Assembly: GCA_902774145.1 (NCBI GenBank)
Contig: CACYHC010000018.1
Span: 1 to 64,000, forward strand
DNA: 64,000 nt
Direction: 5' to 3'
DNA from: an uncultured Bacteroidia bacterium
Lineage (GTDB): Bacteria > Bacteroidota > Bacteroidia > Bacteroidales > UBA932
Shown here: positions 44,569-53,171 of the stretch, one piece after another
Numbering within the stretch: the first letter of the stretch is position 1
How the letters are laid out: each line of letters starts with the position of its first letter
Notes under the pieces: generated by a model
Database searches by the model: none
What the model was told of the DNA's origin: nothing
Seen by the model: the letters and a program-made list of their open reading frames with translations, nothing else
Translations under genes and position numbers: made by a program

Positions 44569-45843
44569 TTCCCGGACCGTATAATCCCAGGGAACGACGT
44601 GGAGTTCGTAGTCGCCCGGGACACCGACGGGGACGCGTACCCGGACGAAAGCGGGGGTATCGCTGAAGTTGCAGAAAAACAGCACACAACGCTGCGCATC
44701 ATAGCGCAGGAAGGCAAAATGGCGCCGGGGGTCAAAGCCCTCGGAATCCGTATTGCAATAATTCAAATCCCAATTTTTCCCATAGCGGCAGAGCGGCGAT
44801 GCGGCAAGTTCCATCAGGGAACGCCAGCGCGTCAGCCGGGCGGCCTCCGCATCCGGAAGGGTGCCGCCGTCCAGGTATTTCCACAGGTCGAGCAGCGACT
44901 GTGGATGTACCCAATTGAAAATGGACGTGCGTCCGTCGGCGGCCTCGGAAGCGCTTTCCCCGAGTTCCCCGCCGGCATAAAGCATCAGCGAAGCGTTATT
45001 GAACAGGGCGGCCGCTGCGGCAAGGGCCATCGTCTTGCCGGCATCGGCGGTATAGGCACTGCTGCAAAGGCGCTGCTCGTCGTGATTCTCCAGGAAATTC
45101 AGCATCCGGTCCTGCAGGTCGTCCAGTTCCTGCCAGTTGCGGGTGATCGCGTCGGTCCCGCACTTGCCTAAGAAAATGTCACGCAGAATATCGTAGATGC
45201 CGGATTTGTCGTAAAGCAGGTCGAAGCCCGCTTCCGTAAAAGAGCGGTAATTCTCGCGCCCGTACACCTCGGCGACAAACAGCAAATCGGGGTACTTCGA
45301 CCGGACGGTGTCAATCATTACCTCCAGGTGCTGCGGGCCCACGAGTTCCACCATATCGCAGCGGAAACCGTCCACCCCGAGCGACGCCCAGAACTTCAGG
45401 ACCTCCGAGAGGCGGGAAAGCGTATCGGGGTGGGTGTAGTTGATTTTGCGTGTGTCGGTCCAGTCGTAGTCGCAATGGTCGAACACGGGGATTCCGCCGT
45501 GGGTATCGGCGTAATCGCAGGAAACGTGATTGGGCACGAAATCGATAAGCAGTTTCAGCCCCGCGCTGTGAACGCGCCGCACCAGCAGTTCGAATTCGAG
45601 AAGCCGTGCGTCGGGGGCCGAAGCCAGATAGGGGTTCGTGTCGTAATAGTCGCAGATCGCGTAGGGACTGCCCGGGTCGCCCTTGACGAAGGGCTTTCCG
45701 GAAGCATGCCGCGGGATGCCGGTAAGATACAGATAATCAACGCCTAATCCGTGCAGATACTGCAAAAACCGGACATCGATATCCCGAAATTTCCCATTGC
45801 CCCAGAGCCGTGGCAGTAACTGATACAGGATGCGCTTGCTCAT
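44563..45843 (-). CDS. GH13 alpha-amylase-family glycoside hydrolase
   Basis: 426 aa. Seen: YQLLPRLWGN start, DFVPNHVSCD (region I), GVDGFRCDMVELV with nucleophile Asp163 (region II), LLFVAEVYG with acid Glu191 (region III), and FLENHDEQRL (region IV), so the catalytic set is complete. No signal peptide, so it is cytoplasmic. Substrate (maltodextrin, glycogen or other alpha-glucan) is not decided by sequence. The shared 4 nt with the upstream methyltransferase gene suggests co-transcription. Confidence 0.92.
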   Translation of the reverse strand: MSKRILYQLLPRLWGNGKFRDIDVRFLQYLHGLGVDYLYLTGIPRHASGKPFVKGDPGSPYAICDYYDTNPYLASAPDARLLEFELLVRRVHSAGLKLLIDFVPNHVSCDYADTHGGIPVFDHCDYDWTDTRKINYTHPDTLSRLSEVLKFWASLGVDGFRCDMVELVGPQHLEVMIDTVRSKYPDLLFVAEVYGRENYRSFTEAGFDLLYDKSGIYDILRDIFLGKCGTDAITRNWQELDDLQDRMLNFLENHDEQRLCSSAYTADAGKTMALAAAAALFNNASLMLYAGGELGESASEAADGRTSIFNWVHPQSLLDLWKYLDGGTLPDAEAARLTRWRSLMELAASPLCRYGKNWDLNYCNTDSEGFDPRRHFAFLRYDAQRCVLFFCNFSDTPAFVRVRVPVGVPGDYELHVVPWDYTVREL

Positions 45844-46538
45844 CTTCTTCGGAATTCTGAAAGCACGACGGCGGTGGCTGCGGCGACGTTCAGGCTTTCC
45901 GCCCCGCTGCCGCCGAAGGCCGGAATCGTCAGCCGTCCGGAGACCTGCGCCGATACGGCCGCGCTGATGCCGGAGCCTTCGCTGCCCGCAACGACCAGCG
46001 CATCACAGGGCAAATCGGCCCGATAAATATTTTCTCCGTCCAGGAAAGTGCCGAGCACGGGCAGACCCGCTTCGCGCCACTGTGCACAAAGCGCCGGCAG
46101 GGGCGTATAATGCACTTCCTTGCGGAAAACGGCGCCCATCGTCGCCTGCACCACTTTGGGGTTGTAAAGTTCTGCGCAGTCCGGCGATGCGAACACCGTC
46201 GGAATCCCGAACCAGTCGGCGATGCGCAGCAGGGTGCCGAAATTGCCCGGGTCGCGGATGCCGTCGAGTGCAAGGCACAGACCGCCCGGCGCGGGCAGGG
46301 GAGTCTCCTTTTTCTGCCGCAGTACCGCGAGGGCCGGCGAGGGGCTGCTCAGGCACGAGATGCGGGACATCGCGTTGTCGCCGATCTCGTCGCGCCGCCA
46401 GCAGTGAAGCACCTCGAATCCGGAGTCCAGCGCTTCGGCGACGAGTTTTTCCCCCTCGACGATAAAGGCTCCTTCGCGCTCCCTGAACTTCTTTTCGTGC
46501 AGGGAACGGACCCATTTTATTTCGGCGTTCGAAATCAC
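45840..46538 (-). CDS. SpoU/TrmH-family RNA ribose methyltransferase
   Basis: 232 aa. Seen: amino-terminal substrate-binding domain (WVRSLHEKKFREREGAFIVEGEKLVAEALDSG) and the SPOUT knot: LALDGIRDPGNFGTLLRIADWFG (motif 1), LVVAGSEGSGIS (motif 2), IPAFGGSGAESLNVAAATAVVLSEF (motif 3). Likely methylates rRNA or tRNA 2'-O; exact site unknown. Overlaps the GH13 start by 4 nt and is divergent from the TamL gene. Confidence 0.93.
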   Translation of the reverse strand: MISNAEIKWVRSLHEKKFREREGAFIVEGEKLVAEALDSGFEVLHCWRRDEIGDNAMSRISCLSSPSPALAVLRQKKETPLPAPGGLCLALDGIRDPGNFGTLLRIADWFGIPTVFASPDCAELYNPKVVQATMGAVFRKEVHYTPLPALCAQWREAGLPVLGTFLDGENIYRADLPCDALVVAGSEGSGISAAVSAQVSGRLTIPAFGGSGAESLNVAAATAVVLSEFRRR

Positions 46539-46562
46539 TGCACAAAGGTCCGCAATTTTTAT

Positions 46563-46570
46563 TAAATTTG
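46563..46570 (+). promoter_or_regulatory. Bacteroidota -7 element (TAAATTTG) of the TamL-like gene
   Basis: Perfect TAnnTTTG ending 6 nt before the ATG at 46577; leaderless layout. Confidence 0.5.
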
Positions 46571-46576
46571 CAATTT

Positions 46577-48757
46577 ATGAGATGTAGGTTGCTCATCGGT
46601 ATTTTCTGCGCCCTTCTGCCGTTGCTCCCGTCCTGCAGCACCACGCGTGCCCTGCCGGAGGGGACCTACCGGCTGGCCGAAAACCGCATCCTCATTGATA
46701 AGAACAAGAGCGATGTCCTCACGAGCGACCTGGCCCCCTATGTCAAGCAGCGTTCCAACACCTATTTCCTGTTGGGCTGGAATCCTTTCCTGAACATTTA
46801 CAACTGGGCCAAACCCGGCTCCGAGGACGGCTGGTCCCGCTTCTGCCGCAAAATCGGACAGGCGCCCGTGGTGCTGGACGAGGGTTCGATTGCCGGTTCC
46901 CGGAAGAACCTCGAGGAGCGTCTGCGTTACCTGGGCTGGTACAATTCTACGGTGGAATCCCAATTGGACCTGCGCGGCCGCAAGGCGGTGGTGACCTACA
47001 ACGTACATCCCGGGAACCGTTACAAAATCGACGACATCCGCTTCCACCTTTCGGACAGCGGGGATTTCGCCAAGGATTTCCTGCGGGACACGGTCCATCT
47101 CGGCATTCACCGGGGAGACTATCTTTCGGAGCAGGCGCTCGAAGCCGAAAGCGTCCGCAGTACCGCAGCCCTGCGCAACCAGGGCTATTACAGCTTTAAC
47201 AAGAACCATTACTTCTTTATCGCCGATACCCTCGATACCCCCGGCAAACTCATCCTGAACTACGATGTCCGCGATTACAGCCGCAACGAGTCGCCGCAGC
47301 AGGCGGAACCGCTTCGGAAATACTATATCGGCGACATCACCTTCGAGCATTCGCCGGAGGTGCCCTTCCGCAAGGAGGTGCTGCTGGGGCTGAACAACCT
47401 GCATCGCGGCGACGTCTACTCCGAAACGGCCGTCAACACCCTGTACAGCCGGATGTCGTCGCTGCGGTTGTTCAACAGCGTTTCCGTCGAGATGACCCCC
47501 TCGGACAGCGCGACCGTCGACTGCCGCATCCGTTTGTCCGAATCGGCAATCCAGGGCTTCAAGATCAACCTGGAGGGGTCCATCAGTTCCTCCGGGCTCT
47601 GGGGAATTTCCCCGAAAATCAGTTACTTCCACAAGAATATCTTCCACGGGGGAGAGTGGCTGAACCTGAATCTGAACGGCAATTTCCAGTTCAAGTTCAA
47701 GGACGCGGCCCGTTCCACCGAGGCGGCATTTTCCACGAGCCTGAGTTTTCCGAAGTTTCTCGGTCTGCCCTACAGCGTGTTCAAGGGCCCGCGGATTCCC
47801 CGTACGGAAGTGGGTATTTCCTTTGGTTATCAGCACCGTACTGAATACCAGCGGATTATCTCTTCGGTCAATTACGGCTACACCGGGATGATCGGGGACC
47901 AGTACCGCTACCAAATCAATGTCCCCCGCATCAACTTCGTCTATCTGTACGACCTGAGTCCGGAATTCAAGCGCATCCTGGATGCGAATCCGATGCTGCA
48001 GTATGCCTACCAGAATCACCTGGATGCCGGTTGCGGCGGCAGCGTATTTTATATCACGGACAATGATGTCGTCCCCAAGACCTCCTATGCCTTTTTCCAC
48101 GCCGGACTGGATCTTTCGGGCAATGTGCTTTCCGCATTGAATACCGTCCTGCGTCACGATGCCCAGGGACAGGCGCTGATTTTCGGGTCGCCGTATTCCC
48201 AGTATGTCCGCTTTGAGGTGAGCGGCGGAAAGGTGTTCCGCTTCGGCCGCGAGGATGAGCAGGCGATTGCGATGCGCGGTGTCATCGGCGCAGGTTATGC
48301 CTACGGCAATTCCACGGCGATGCCGTTTGAAAAGCAGTTCTGGTGCGGCGGTGCGAACAGTATGCGCGGTTGGGCGGTGCGTGCCCTCGGCCCCGGCGGC
48401 GATCCGCGCAACGATTCCTTCTCCATTCCCAGCCAGACCGGCGAATCCAAATTGGAATTCGACCTGGAATACCGCCGTCCGCTTTTCTGGAAATTCGAAT
48501 TTGCCGCCTTCGCGGAGTGCGGCAACGTGTGGAACATCAAGAGCGAACCGGATTCCATGGGAAATATCAAGGATTTCTACAAGACCATCGCTTTCGACTG
48601 GGGGCTGGGCCTGCGGCTGAACCTGGACTTTATCCTGGTGCGCGTGGATGCCGGATTCCAGTTGTACGACCCCGTGCTCAAGGGTTGGCACGGTCCGTCC
48701 GACTGGTTTGAAAATGGCTTCAGCTGTGTCCACTTCGGCGTGGGATATCCTTTTTGA
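46577..48757 (+). CDS. BamA/TamA-family outer-membrane protein, lipidated (TamL type)
   Basis: 726 aa. Seen: lipoprotein signal (ALLPLLPSCST, Cys about 20), the short start LPEGTYRLAENRILIDKN, POTRA-like domains about 30-340 (YKIDDIRFHLSDSGD, RGDYLSEQALEAES), then a 16-strand barrel ending in aromatic-rich FSCVHFGVGYPF with the Omp85 motif GGANSMRGWAVRALGPGG (VRGF/Y loop). The lipid anchor and Omp85 fold mark the Bacteroidota TamL proteins of the TAM export system; no tamB gene is in the window. A TTG 9 nt upstream is less likely as start. Confidence 0.9.
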   Translation: MRCRLLIGIFCALLPLLPSCSTTRALPEGTYRLAENRILIDKNKSDVLTSDLAPYVKQRSNTYFLLGWNPFLNIYNWAKPGSEDGWSRFCRKIGQAPVVLDEGSIAGSRKNLEERLRYLGWYNSTVESQLDLRGRKAVVTYNVHPGNRYKIDDIRFHLSDSGDFAKDFLRDTVHLGIHRGDYLSEQALEAESVRSTAALRNQGYYSFNKNHYFFIADTLDTPGKLILNYDVRDYSRNESPQQAEPLRKYYIGDITFEHSPEVPFRKEVLLGLNNLHRGDVYSETAVNTLYSRMSSLRLFNSVSVEMTPSDSATVDCRIRLSESAIQGFKINLEGSISSSGLWGISPKISYFHKNIFHGGEWLNLNLNGNFQFKFKDAARSTEAAFSTSLSFPKFLGLPYSVFKGPRIPRTEVGISFGYQHRTEYQRIISSVNYGYTGMIGDQYRYQINVPRINFVYLYDLSPEFKRILDANPMLQYAYQNHLDAGCGGSVFYITDNDVVPKTSYAFFHAGLDLSGNVLSALNTVLRHDAQGQALIFGSPYSQYVRFEVSGGKVFRFGREDEQAIAMRGVIGAGYAYGNSTAMPFEKQFWCGGANSMRGWAVRALGPGGDPRNDSFSIPSQTGESKLEFDLEYRRPLFWKFEFAAFAECGNVWNIKSEPDSMGNIKDFYKTIAFDWGLGLRLNLDFILVRVDAGFQLYDPVLKGWHGPSDWFENGFSCVHFGVGYPF

Positions 48758-48759
48758 TC

Positions 48760-49968
48760 ATGATTCCTTCCATCGATATCTTCGATTACGATTACGCGCT
48801 GCCGGAGGAGCGGATTGCCAAATACCCGCTGCCCCGGCGCGATGCCTCCAAATTGCTGTATTACCGCGACGGCAAAGTCAGCGAGTATGTCTTTTCCGAC
48901 CTTCCGTCGCTGCTGCCGCCGTCGTCGCTGCTCGTTTTCAACGACACGAAAGTCGTTCCCGCGCGTCTGTTTTTCAAGCGTGGAAGCGGCGCCCGCATCG
49001 AAATTTTCTGCCTCGAACCCCTGCAGCCCGCCGATTTTGAAAGTTGCTTCGCCACTACCGAAAGCTGCGACTGGAAATGCGTTATCGGCAATGCGAAGCG
49101 GTGGAAGGAGGATGAGCTGCGCTTCGACGGATCGTCGCCGGCCCTGGATGCCCTGAATCTGCGGGCGACCCTGCTCTCGCGCGACGGGCGCACGGGCTGC
49201 GTGCAGTTTCGCTGGGACGGGGGAGCGCCGTTTTCGAAAGTACTGGAGGAATGCGGGAAAGTGCCGATTCCGCCCTACCTGAACCGCGATACGGAAGCCA
49301 TCGACCTCGAGCGTTACCAGACGACCTATGCGCGCATTCGCGGGTCCGTCGCAGCACCTACGGCCGGTCTGCATTTTACGGAGGCTACCTTCGACGCGCT
49401 GCGCGAAAGGGGAGTGGAGCTGCATCGGGTGTGCCTGCACGTCGGCGCGGGTACTTTTTTGCCCGTGAAGGAGCGGATGGTGGAGCATCATCCGATGCAC
49501 CGGGAACCTTTTGTCGTGAGCGCCGCGATGCTTTCCCGCCTGCTGGAAGCGCATCGGGCCGGTACGCCGGTCACCGCCGTCGGCACCACTTCGGTGCGTA
49601 CGCTCGAATCGCTGTACTATGCGGGGGTCAGCTGTATCGAGGAAGGGGCTCCCGCCGATGTCGGCCAGTGGGCGCCCTATGAGCGGGACTACGCGTACTC
49701 GCTGGAAGAGAGCCTGTCGGCCCTGCTCCGCTATTTGCGCGAACAGGGGAGTGAGCACCTTTGCATCGGCACGCGCATCATTATCGTGCCGGGCTTTGAA
49801 TTTCGCATCGTGGACCGCCTCGTCACCAATTTCCACCAGCCGCAAAGCACGCTGCTGCTGCTGATTTCCGCGTTTCTGGGCGGCGACTGGAAAACCGTTT
49901 ACCGCTATGCGATGATGCACGATTTCCGTTTCCTCAGTTATGGGGACTCCTCTTTGCTTTGCAGATAA
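48760..49968 (+). CDS. queA: S-adenosylmethionine:tRNA ribosyltransferase-isomerase
   Basis: 402-aa QueA, transferring a ribosyl unit from SAM to preQ1 in tRNA to give epoxyqueuosine. Seen: DYDYALPEERIAKYPLPRRDASKLL start, VFNDTKVVPARL, GKVPIPPYLNRDTEAIDLERYQTTYA, SVAAPTAGLHFTEATFD, LHVGAGTFLPVK, VGTTSVRTLE and the NFHQPQSTLLLLISAFLGG end. With queF and yhhQ at 23 kb it shows that the cell makes queuosine from imported or made precursor. ATG at 48760, 2 nt after the TamL stop. Confidence 0.97.
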   Translation: MIPSIDIFDYDYALPEERIAKYPLPRRDASKLLYYRDGKVSEYVFSDLPSLLPPSSLLVFNDTKVVPARLFFKRGSGARIEIFCLEPLQPADFESCFATTESCDWKCVIGNAKRWKEDELRFDGSSPALDALNLRATLLSRDGRTGCVQFRWDGGAPFSKVLEECGKVPIPPYLNRDTEAIDLERYQTTYARIRGSVAAPTAGLHFTEATFDALRERGVELHRVCLHVGAGTFLPVKERMVEHHPMHREPFVVSAAMLSRLLEAHRAGTPVTAVGTTSVRTLESLYYAGVSCIEEGAPADVGQWAPYERDYAYSLEESLSALLRYLREQGSEHLCIGTRIIIVPGFEFRIVDRLVTNFHQPQSTLLLLISAFLGGDWKTVYRYAMMHDFRFLSYGDSSLLCR

Positions 49969-49989
49969 TGGATAAATTTTATAAATTTG
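49958..49989 (+). promoter_or_regulatory. Full Bacteroidota promoter (TTTG-N20-TAAATTTG)
   Basis: TTTG at 49958-49961, a 20-nt spacer, and TAAATTTG at 49982-49989, the standard -33/-7 pair. The -7 element ends 7 nt before the acyltransferase ATG, so the mRNA is predicted leaderless. Confidence 0.65.
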
Positions 49990-49996
49990 CGCTACT

Positions 49997-51136
49997 ATGG
50001 GAGATTTGAATTTTGAAGATATCAGGCCCTTTACCGATGAGGAGGCCGTCGTTGCGCTAAAACGGATTGCAGAGAATCCAGCCGTAGATTCGATCTGTGC
50101 CTATTTGTGGCCCGGAAAGGATCCGGAGAGCATTCGTGAAATCCTGCGTTCCTGCAAGGACATTGACGATTTTCAGTCGCAAATTATGATTCCCGCCATC
50201 GATGCGGTGCTTGCGAGCAGTTCCAAGGGCCTGACATACGGTGGCGTTGATATTTTAAAGAGTGTCGAGGGCCGTTTCCTGGCCATCACCAATCACCGCG
50301 ACATCGTCTGCGACCCGGCGTTCTTCCAGCATATGCTGTTCACGAACGGGCTGCCGTTTTCGGACATCTGCATCGGTTCCAACCTCCTGGACAACAAGTT
50401 CGTAGAAGACATTATGCGGTCCAACCGGATGATTAAGGTCAACAGGGGTATCGCTGCGCGGGAACTGTATCTTTCCTCCCTGCGCCTTTCCGCCTATATG
50501 CGGCAGGTCATCACTTCCGGCGAGCGTTCCGTCTGGATTGCGCAGAAAGAGGGGAGGACCAAGAACGGTATCGACCGTACCAGCCAGGGCGTGCTCAAGA
50601 TGCTGGATATGAGCGGCGAAGAGAGCTTCGACGTGAATTTCGGCGCGCTGAAGATTGTGCCGATTGCCATTTCCTACGAATTCGAGCCCTGCGATATCCT
50701 CAAGGCGCGCGAACTCTACCTTTCCCGCACTTCGCGTTATGTCAAGCAGCCCGGCGAGGATATGGTTTCCATCCTGACCGGCATCAAACAGCCTAAGGGG
50801 CATATCCATATGGAAGCGGCGCCGCTTATCGGCGAGGAAGAACTGCACGATGCTTCGAAGCGCGGCGGAAACGAGCGCTATCAGCATATGATGAAGCTGA
50901 TGGACCGCAGGATTGCCGAGCACTACAAGCTGTGGAAGACCAATTATATCGCCGCGGACCTGCTGGAGGGCGGCAGTGCGCATGCCGGCCTGTACGATGC
51001 GGCGGACAAGGAGGCTTTCAGCGTCTATCTGGAGAGCCGTCTGGACAGCGTGGAGCCTGAACTCGACAGGGGAGAGCTCCGCAACCTGTTGCTGGGCGTG
51101 TATGCCAATTCCGTCAAAGTGGTAGAATCGTTGTAA
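49997..51136 (+). CDS. Glycerol-phosphate-type acyltransferase
   Basis: 379 aa. Seen: FLAITNHRDIVCDPAFFQHM, the motif I region of PlsB/PlsC acyltransferases but with five residues between His and Asp rather than four (or with Asp at a shifted position); FVEDIMRSNRMIKVNRGIAARE (motif II-like), SVWIAQKEGRTKNG (motif III, where EGTR normally occurs) and VPIAISYEFEPCD (motif IV). Known Bacteroidota acyltransferases carry the same NHRDIV variant. Likely an acyl-transfer step in membrane or lipoprotein lipid synthesis; substrate not known. Leaderless promoter upstream. Confidence 0.82.
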   Translation: MGDLNFEDIRPFTDEEAVVALKRIAENPAVDSICAYLWPGKDPESIREILRSCKDIDDFQSQIMIPAIDAVLASSSKGLTYGGVDILKSVEGRFLAITNHRDIVCDPAFFQHMLFTNGLPFSDICIGSNLLDNKFVEDIMRSNRMIKVNRGIAARELYLSSLRLSAYMRQVITSGERSVWIAQKEGRTKNGIDRTSQGVLKMLDMSGEESFDVNFGALKIVPIAISYEFEPCDILKARELYLSRTSRYVKQPGEDMVSILTGIKQPKGHIHMEAAPLIGEEELHDASKRGGNERYQHMMKLMDRRIAEHYKLWKTNYIAADLLEGGSAHAGLYDAADKEAFSVYLESRLDSVEPELDRGELRNLLLGVYANSVKVVESL

Positions 51137-51157
51137 AATATCCAATATCAATTACTT

Positions 51158-51760
51158 ATGAAAAAGATTATTCTTGTTTTGGCTATCCTGGCCGCCGGGG
51201 GAGTCGCCGCTTTGGCGCAGCCGCGCGGTATCGGTCTTCGTAAAGGCTGGTCCAATGCTTTCGAGATCAGTTACCAGCACTCGATCACGGACAAAATCTT
51301 CCTGCAGGCGGACCTGGGTTTTGATTACTACATTTCCTCCCGTATGGTCTATAAACAAGGCAGTCTAATCCCGACGGCGGAAGTCAAATTCCATCCAGGC
51401 GCCACGTTGACCACGACGGCCAATATGGTTTTGTTTGAGCCGCAGTGGACAGCGGGAACCTGGCAGATTTATGCAGGTACCGGTATCAGCCTGGGCTGGG
51501 CCGAGGACCGGGGCTCAAAATGTGAGACGTGCGGTGAGATTCACCGTCAGGGTATGGGATTTATGTTCTCGTTCCCGCTCACGGGAGGTCTGTCTTATCA
51601 ATTCCTCAAAGTACCGATCCGTCTTGCCACCGAAATCCGCCCGCAGATTGGTTTCCATACGTCAAAGTTTTATCCGGACGGAGAAACCTGGCTCATCGGC
51701 TTCTACGATTACGGCCTCTGGGGCCTGGTTCCTTCCGTCGCTGTGTACTACACGTTCTAG
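51158..51760 (+). CDS. Small secreted outer-membrane beta-barrel-like protein
   Basis: 200 aa of unknown function. Seen: signal peptide (1-20, ending AALAQ), then alternating strands rich in aromatics, two CxxC cysteines (KCETCGE, about 122-127), and an end (SVAVYYTF) with terminal Phe as in outer-membrane barrels. Eight or so strands would make a small barrel. 21 nt after the acyltransferase gene, possibly co-transcribed; followed by an intrinsic terminator. Confidence 0.75.
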   Translation: MKKIILVLAILAAGGVAALAQPRGIGLRKGWSNAFEISYQHSITDKIFLQADLGFDYYISSRMVYKQGSLIPTAEVKFHPGATLTTTANMVLFEPQWTAGTWQIYAGTGISLGWAEDRGSKCETCGEIHRQGMGFMFSFPLTGGLSYQFLKVPIRLATEIRPQIGFHTSKFYPDGETWLIGFYDYGLWGLVPSVAVYYTF

Positions 51761-51784
51761 GAGATTCTCCTTATCGAAAGATTC

Positions 51785-51811
51785 AGCCGGCCCTTACGAG
51801 CCGGCTTTTTT
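51785..51811 (+). terminator. Intrinsic terminator closing the 50-51.8 kb unit
   Basis: Perfect 7-bp stem AGCCGGC / GCCGGCT, 8-nt loop, then a run of T. It marks the border between the GC-rich core and the more AT-rich block to the right. Confidence 0.85.
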
Positions 51812-51852
51812 GTGCGCCGTATTCGGCTTAGAAATTATTCAAAATAAATTAT

Positions 51853-51883
51853 TTGTTTTAAATAAAATTTTTCCTACTTTTGC
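51853..51883 (+). promoter_or_regulatory. Full Bacteroidota promoter (TTTG-N19-TACTTTTG) of the STAND-like ATPase
   Basis: TTTG at 51853-51856, 19-nt spacer, TACTTTTG at 51876-51883. Leaves a 23-nt leader before the ATG at 51907. Confidence 0.6.
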
Positions 51884-51906
51884 AAAAAGATTAATCGATA
51901 TAGAAT

Positions 51907-53109
51907 ATGGCCTCCAATGCGCTAAATCCATTCTTTTCGGGCATTAATATCCCGGACAAATACTTTTGTGACCGCGTAAGTGAGACAAAAAGTATCCTGG
52001 AAACCCTCGAAAATGGCTCGAATATCGTGATGAAATCACCGCGCCGTATTGGGAAATCGAGCTTGATAAAGCATATTTTCAGCCAGAAAGAAGTCAAAAA
52101 GAAGTATAATACTTTCTTTGTGGATGTCTTCGGCACGAAGAGTATGGATGATTTTACCAGGGAGTTCGGGCGCGAATTTATGCGTTCTTCTTCGGCCAAA
52201 AGACTCTCTGGAAGGAAAGGCCTGCTTAGAATGATGCAAAACCCGTATGCGCAGATCAATGTGTCGCCTGACGGTGCCTTGTCCGGTTTCCGGGTGGGCC
52301 TGGACGGGGGAGTCTCGCCCGTCGTTTCGCTCCCGAAAATCATGGAAACGCTGGAAAAATCAAGGAAGCCCAATATTGTCGCCTTCGACGAATTTCAGAC
52401 CATTCAGGAATATCCGGAGAAGGCCGCTGCCATTTTAAGGGGATATATTCAGCAAATGAACAATACGAGATTCATCTTTGCAGGTAGCTCGCGTCATATG
52501 CTCAATCGAATGTTCGAACAATATAACGAGCCGTTCTATCACAGTTCTTCCTCGTTTAATTTAGGATTGATATCAGTGGACGCCTATGTCCAGTATTGCA
52601 GGGAAATGTTCGAATTATTCAGAAAACAGATTGATAGTGAAGCGGTTAGCTTTGTCTATGAGTTGTTTTCCGGAATCACGTACGATATGCAGAAAGTGAT
52701 GCACGAGACTTTTTTCCTGACGAGGCGAAAAGGCATCGCAACCATCAGCACCGTCAAGGACGCCCTTGCAGAGATTCTTTCCAGTTATGACCAGGACTTC
52801 AGAGCGGCGTTCGACCAGCTGCAAAATCAAAGGGAAAAGAATCTACTCGTTTACGTTGCGCTTCAGGGACAGGCGTCCGGTCTGACATCTGCCGCGACAC
52901 TCAAGCGTTTTAACCTGGATAATGCTTCGGCCGTTCAAAACGCTTTGAAACATCTCTGTTCAGATGAGTCCAATCTTCTCGTGAAATTCGGGAAGGCATC
53001 CTATAAACTCAACGACAAATTTTTCGAACTCTGGATTGCAGATCAATACGGAATCCTTGAATCCAAATATAATGCTGCGCTCAGCCAGTTTAAAGGAGAC
53101 CCCGAATAG
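51907..53109 (+). CDS. STAND/ORC-like AAA ATPase
   Basis: 400 aa. Seen: NPFFSGINIPDKYFCDRVSETKSI (the 'f.gRe.e...l' start of ORC-like ATPases), Walker A SPRRIGKSSLI with Lys50 (first Gly of the motif replaced), Walker B NIVAFDEFQTI (Asp161-Glu162), sensor-like FIFAGSSRHMLNRMF, then a carboxy winged-helix region with LQGQASGLTSAATLKRFNLDNASAVQNALKHL. This 'archaeal ATPase'/SWACOS-type family is common in Bacteroidetes accessory DNA and often linked with mobile elements or defence; function unknown. Alone under its own promoter; convergent with the kinase. Confidence 0.85.
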   Translation: MASNALNPFFSGINIPDKYFCDRVSETKSILETLENGSNIVMKSPRRIGKSSLIKHIFSQKEVKKKYNTFFVDVFGTKSMDDFTREFGREFMRSSSAKRLSGRKGLLRMMQNPYAQINVSPDGALSGFRVGLDGGVSPVVSLPKIMETLEKSRKPNIVAFDEFQTIQEYPEKAAAILRGYIQQMNNTRFIFAGSSRHMLNRMFEQYNEPFYHSSSSFNLGLISVDAYVQYCREMFELFRKQIDSEAVSFVYELFSGITYDMQKVMHETFFLTRRKGIATISTVKDALAEILSSYDQDFRAAFDQLQNQREKNLLVYVALQGQASGLTSAATLKRFNLDNASAVQNALKHLCSDESNLLVKFGKASYKLNDKFFELWIADQYGILESKYNAALSQFKGDPE

Positions 53110-53150
53110 TTACACAATTTATATTATGTTAACATACGGCTATGGAAAGA

Positions 53151-53167
53151 GCCCCCTATCCGGGGGC
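53151..53167. terminator. Candidate hairpin between convergent ATPase and kinase genes
   Basis: 6-bp GC stem GCCCCC / GGGGGC with a 5-nt loop midway between the two stops. The following T-tract is weak on the plus strand, so only a possible bidirectional terminator. Confidence 0.4.
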
Positions 53168-53171
53168 ATTT

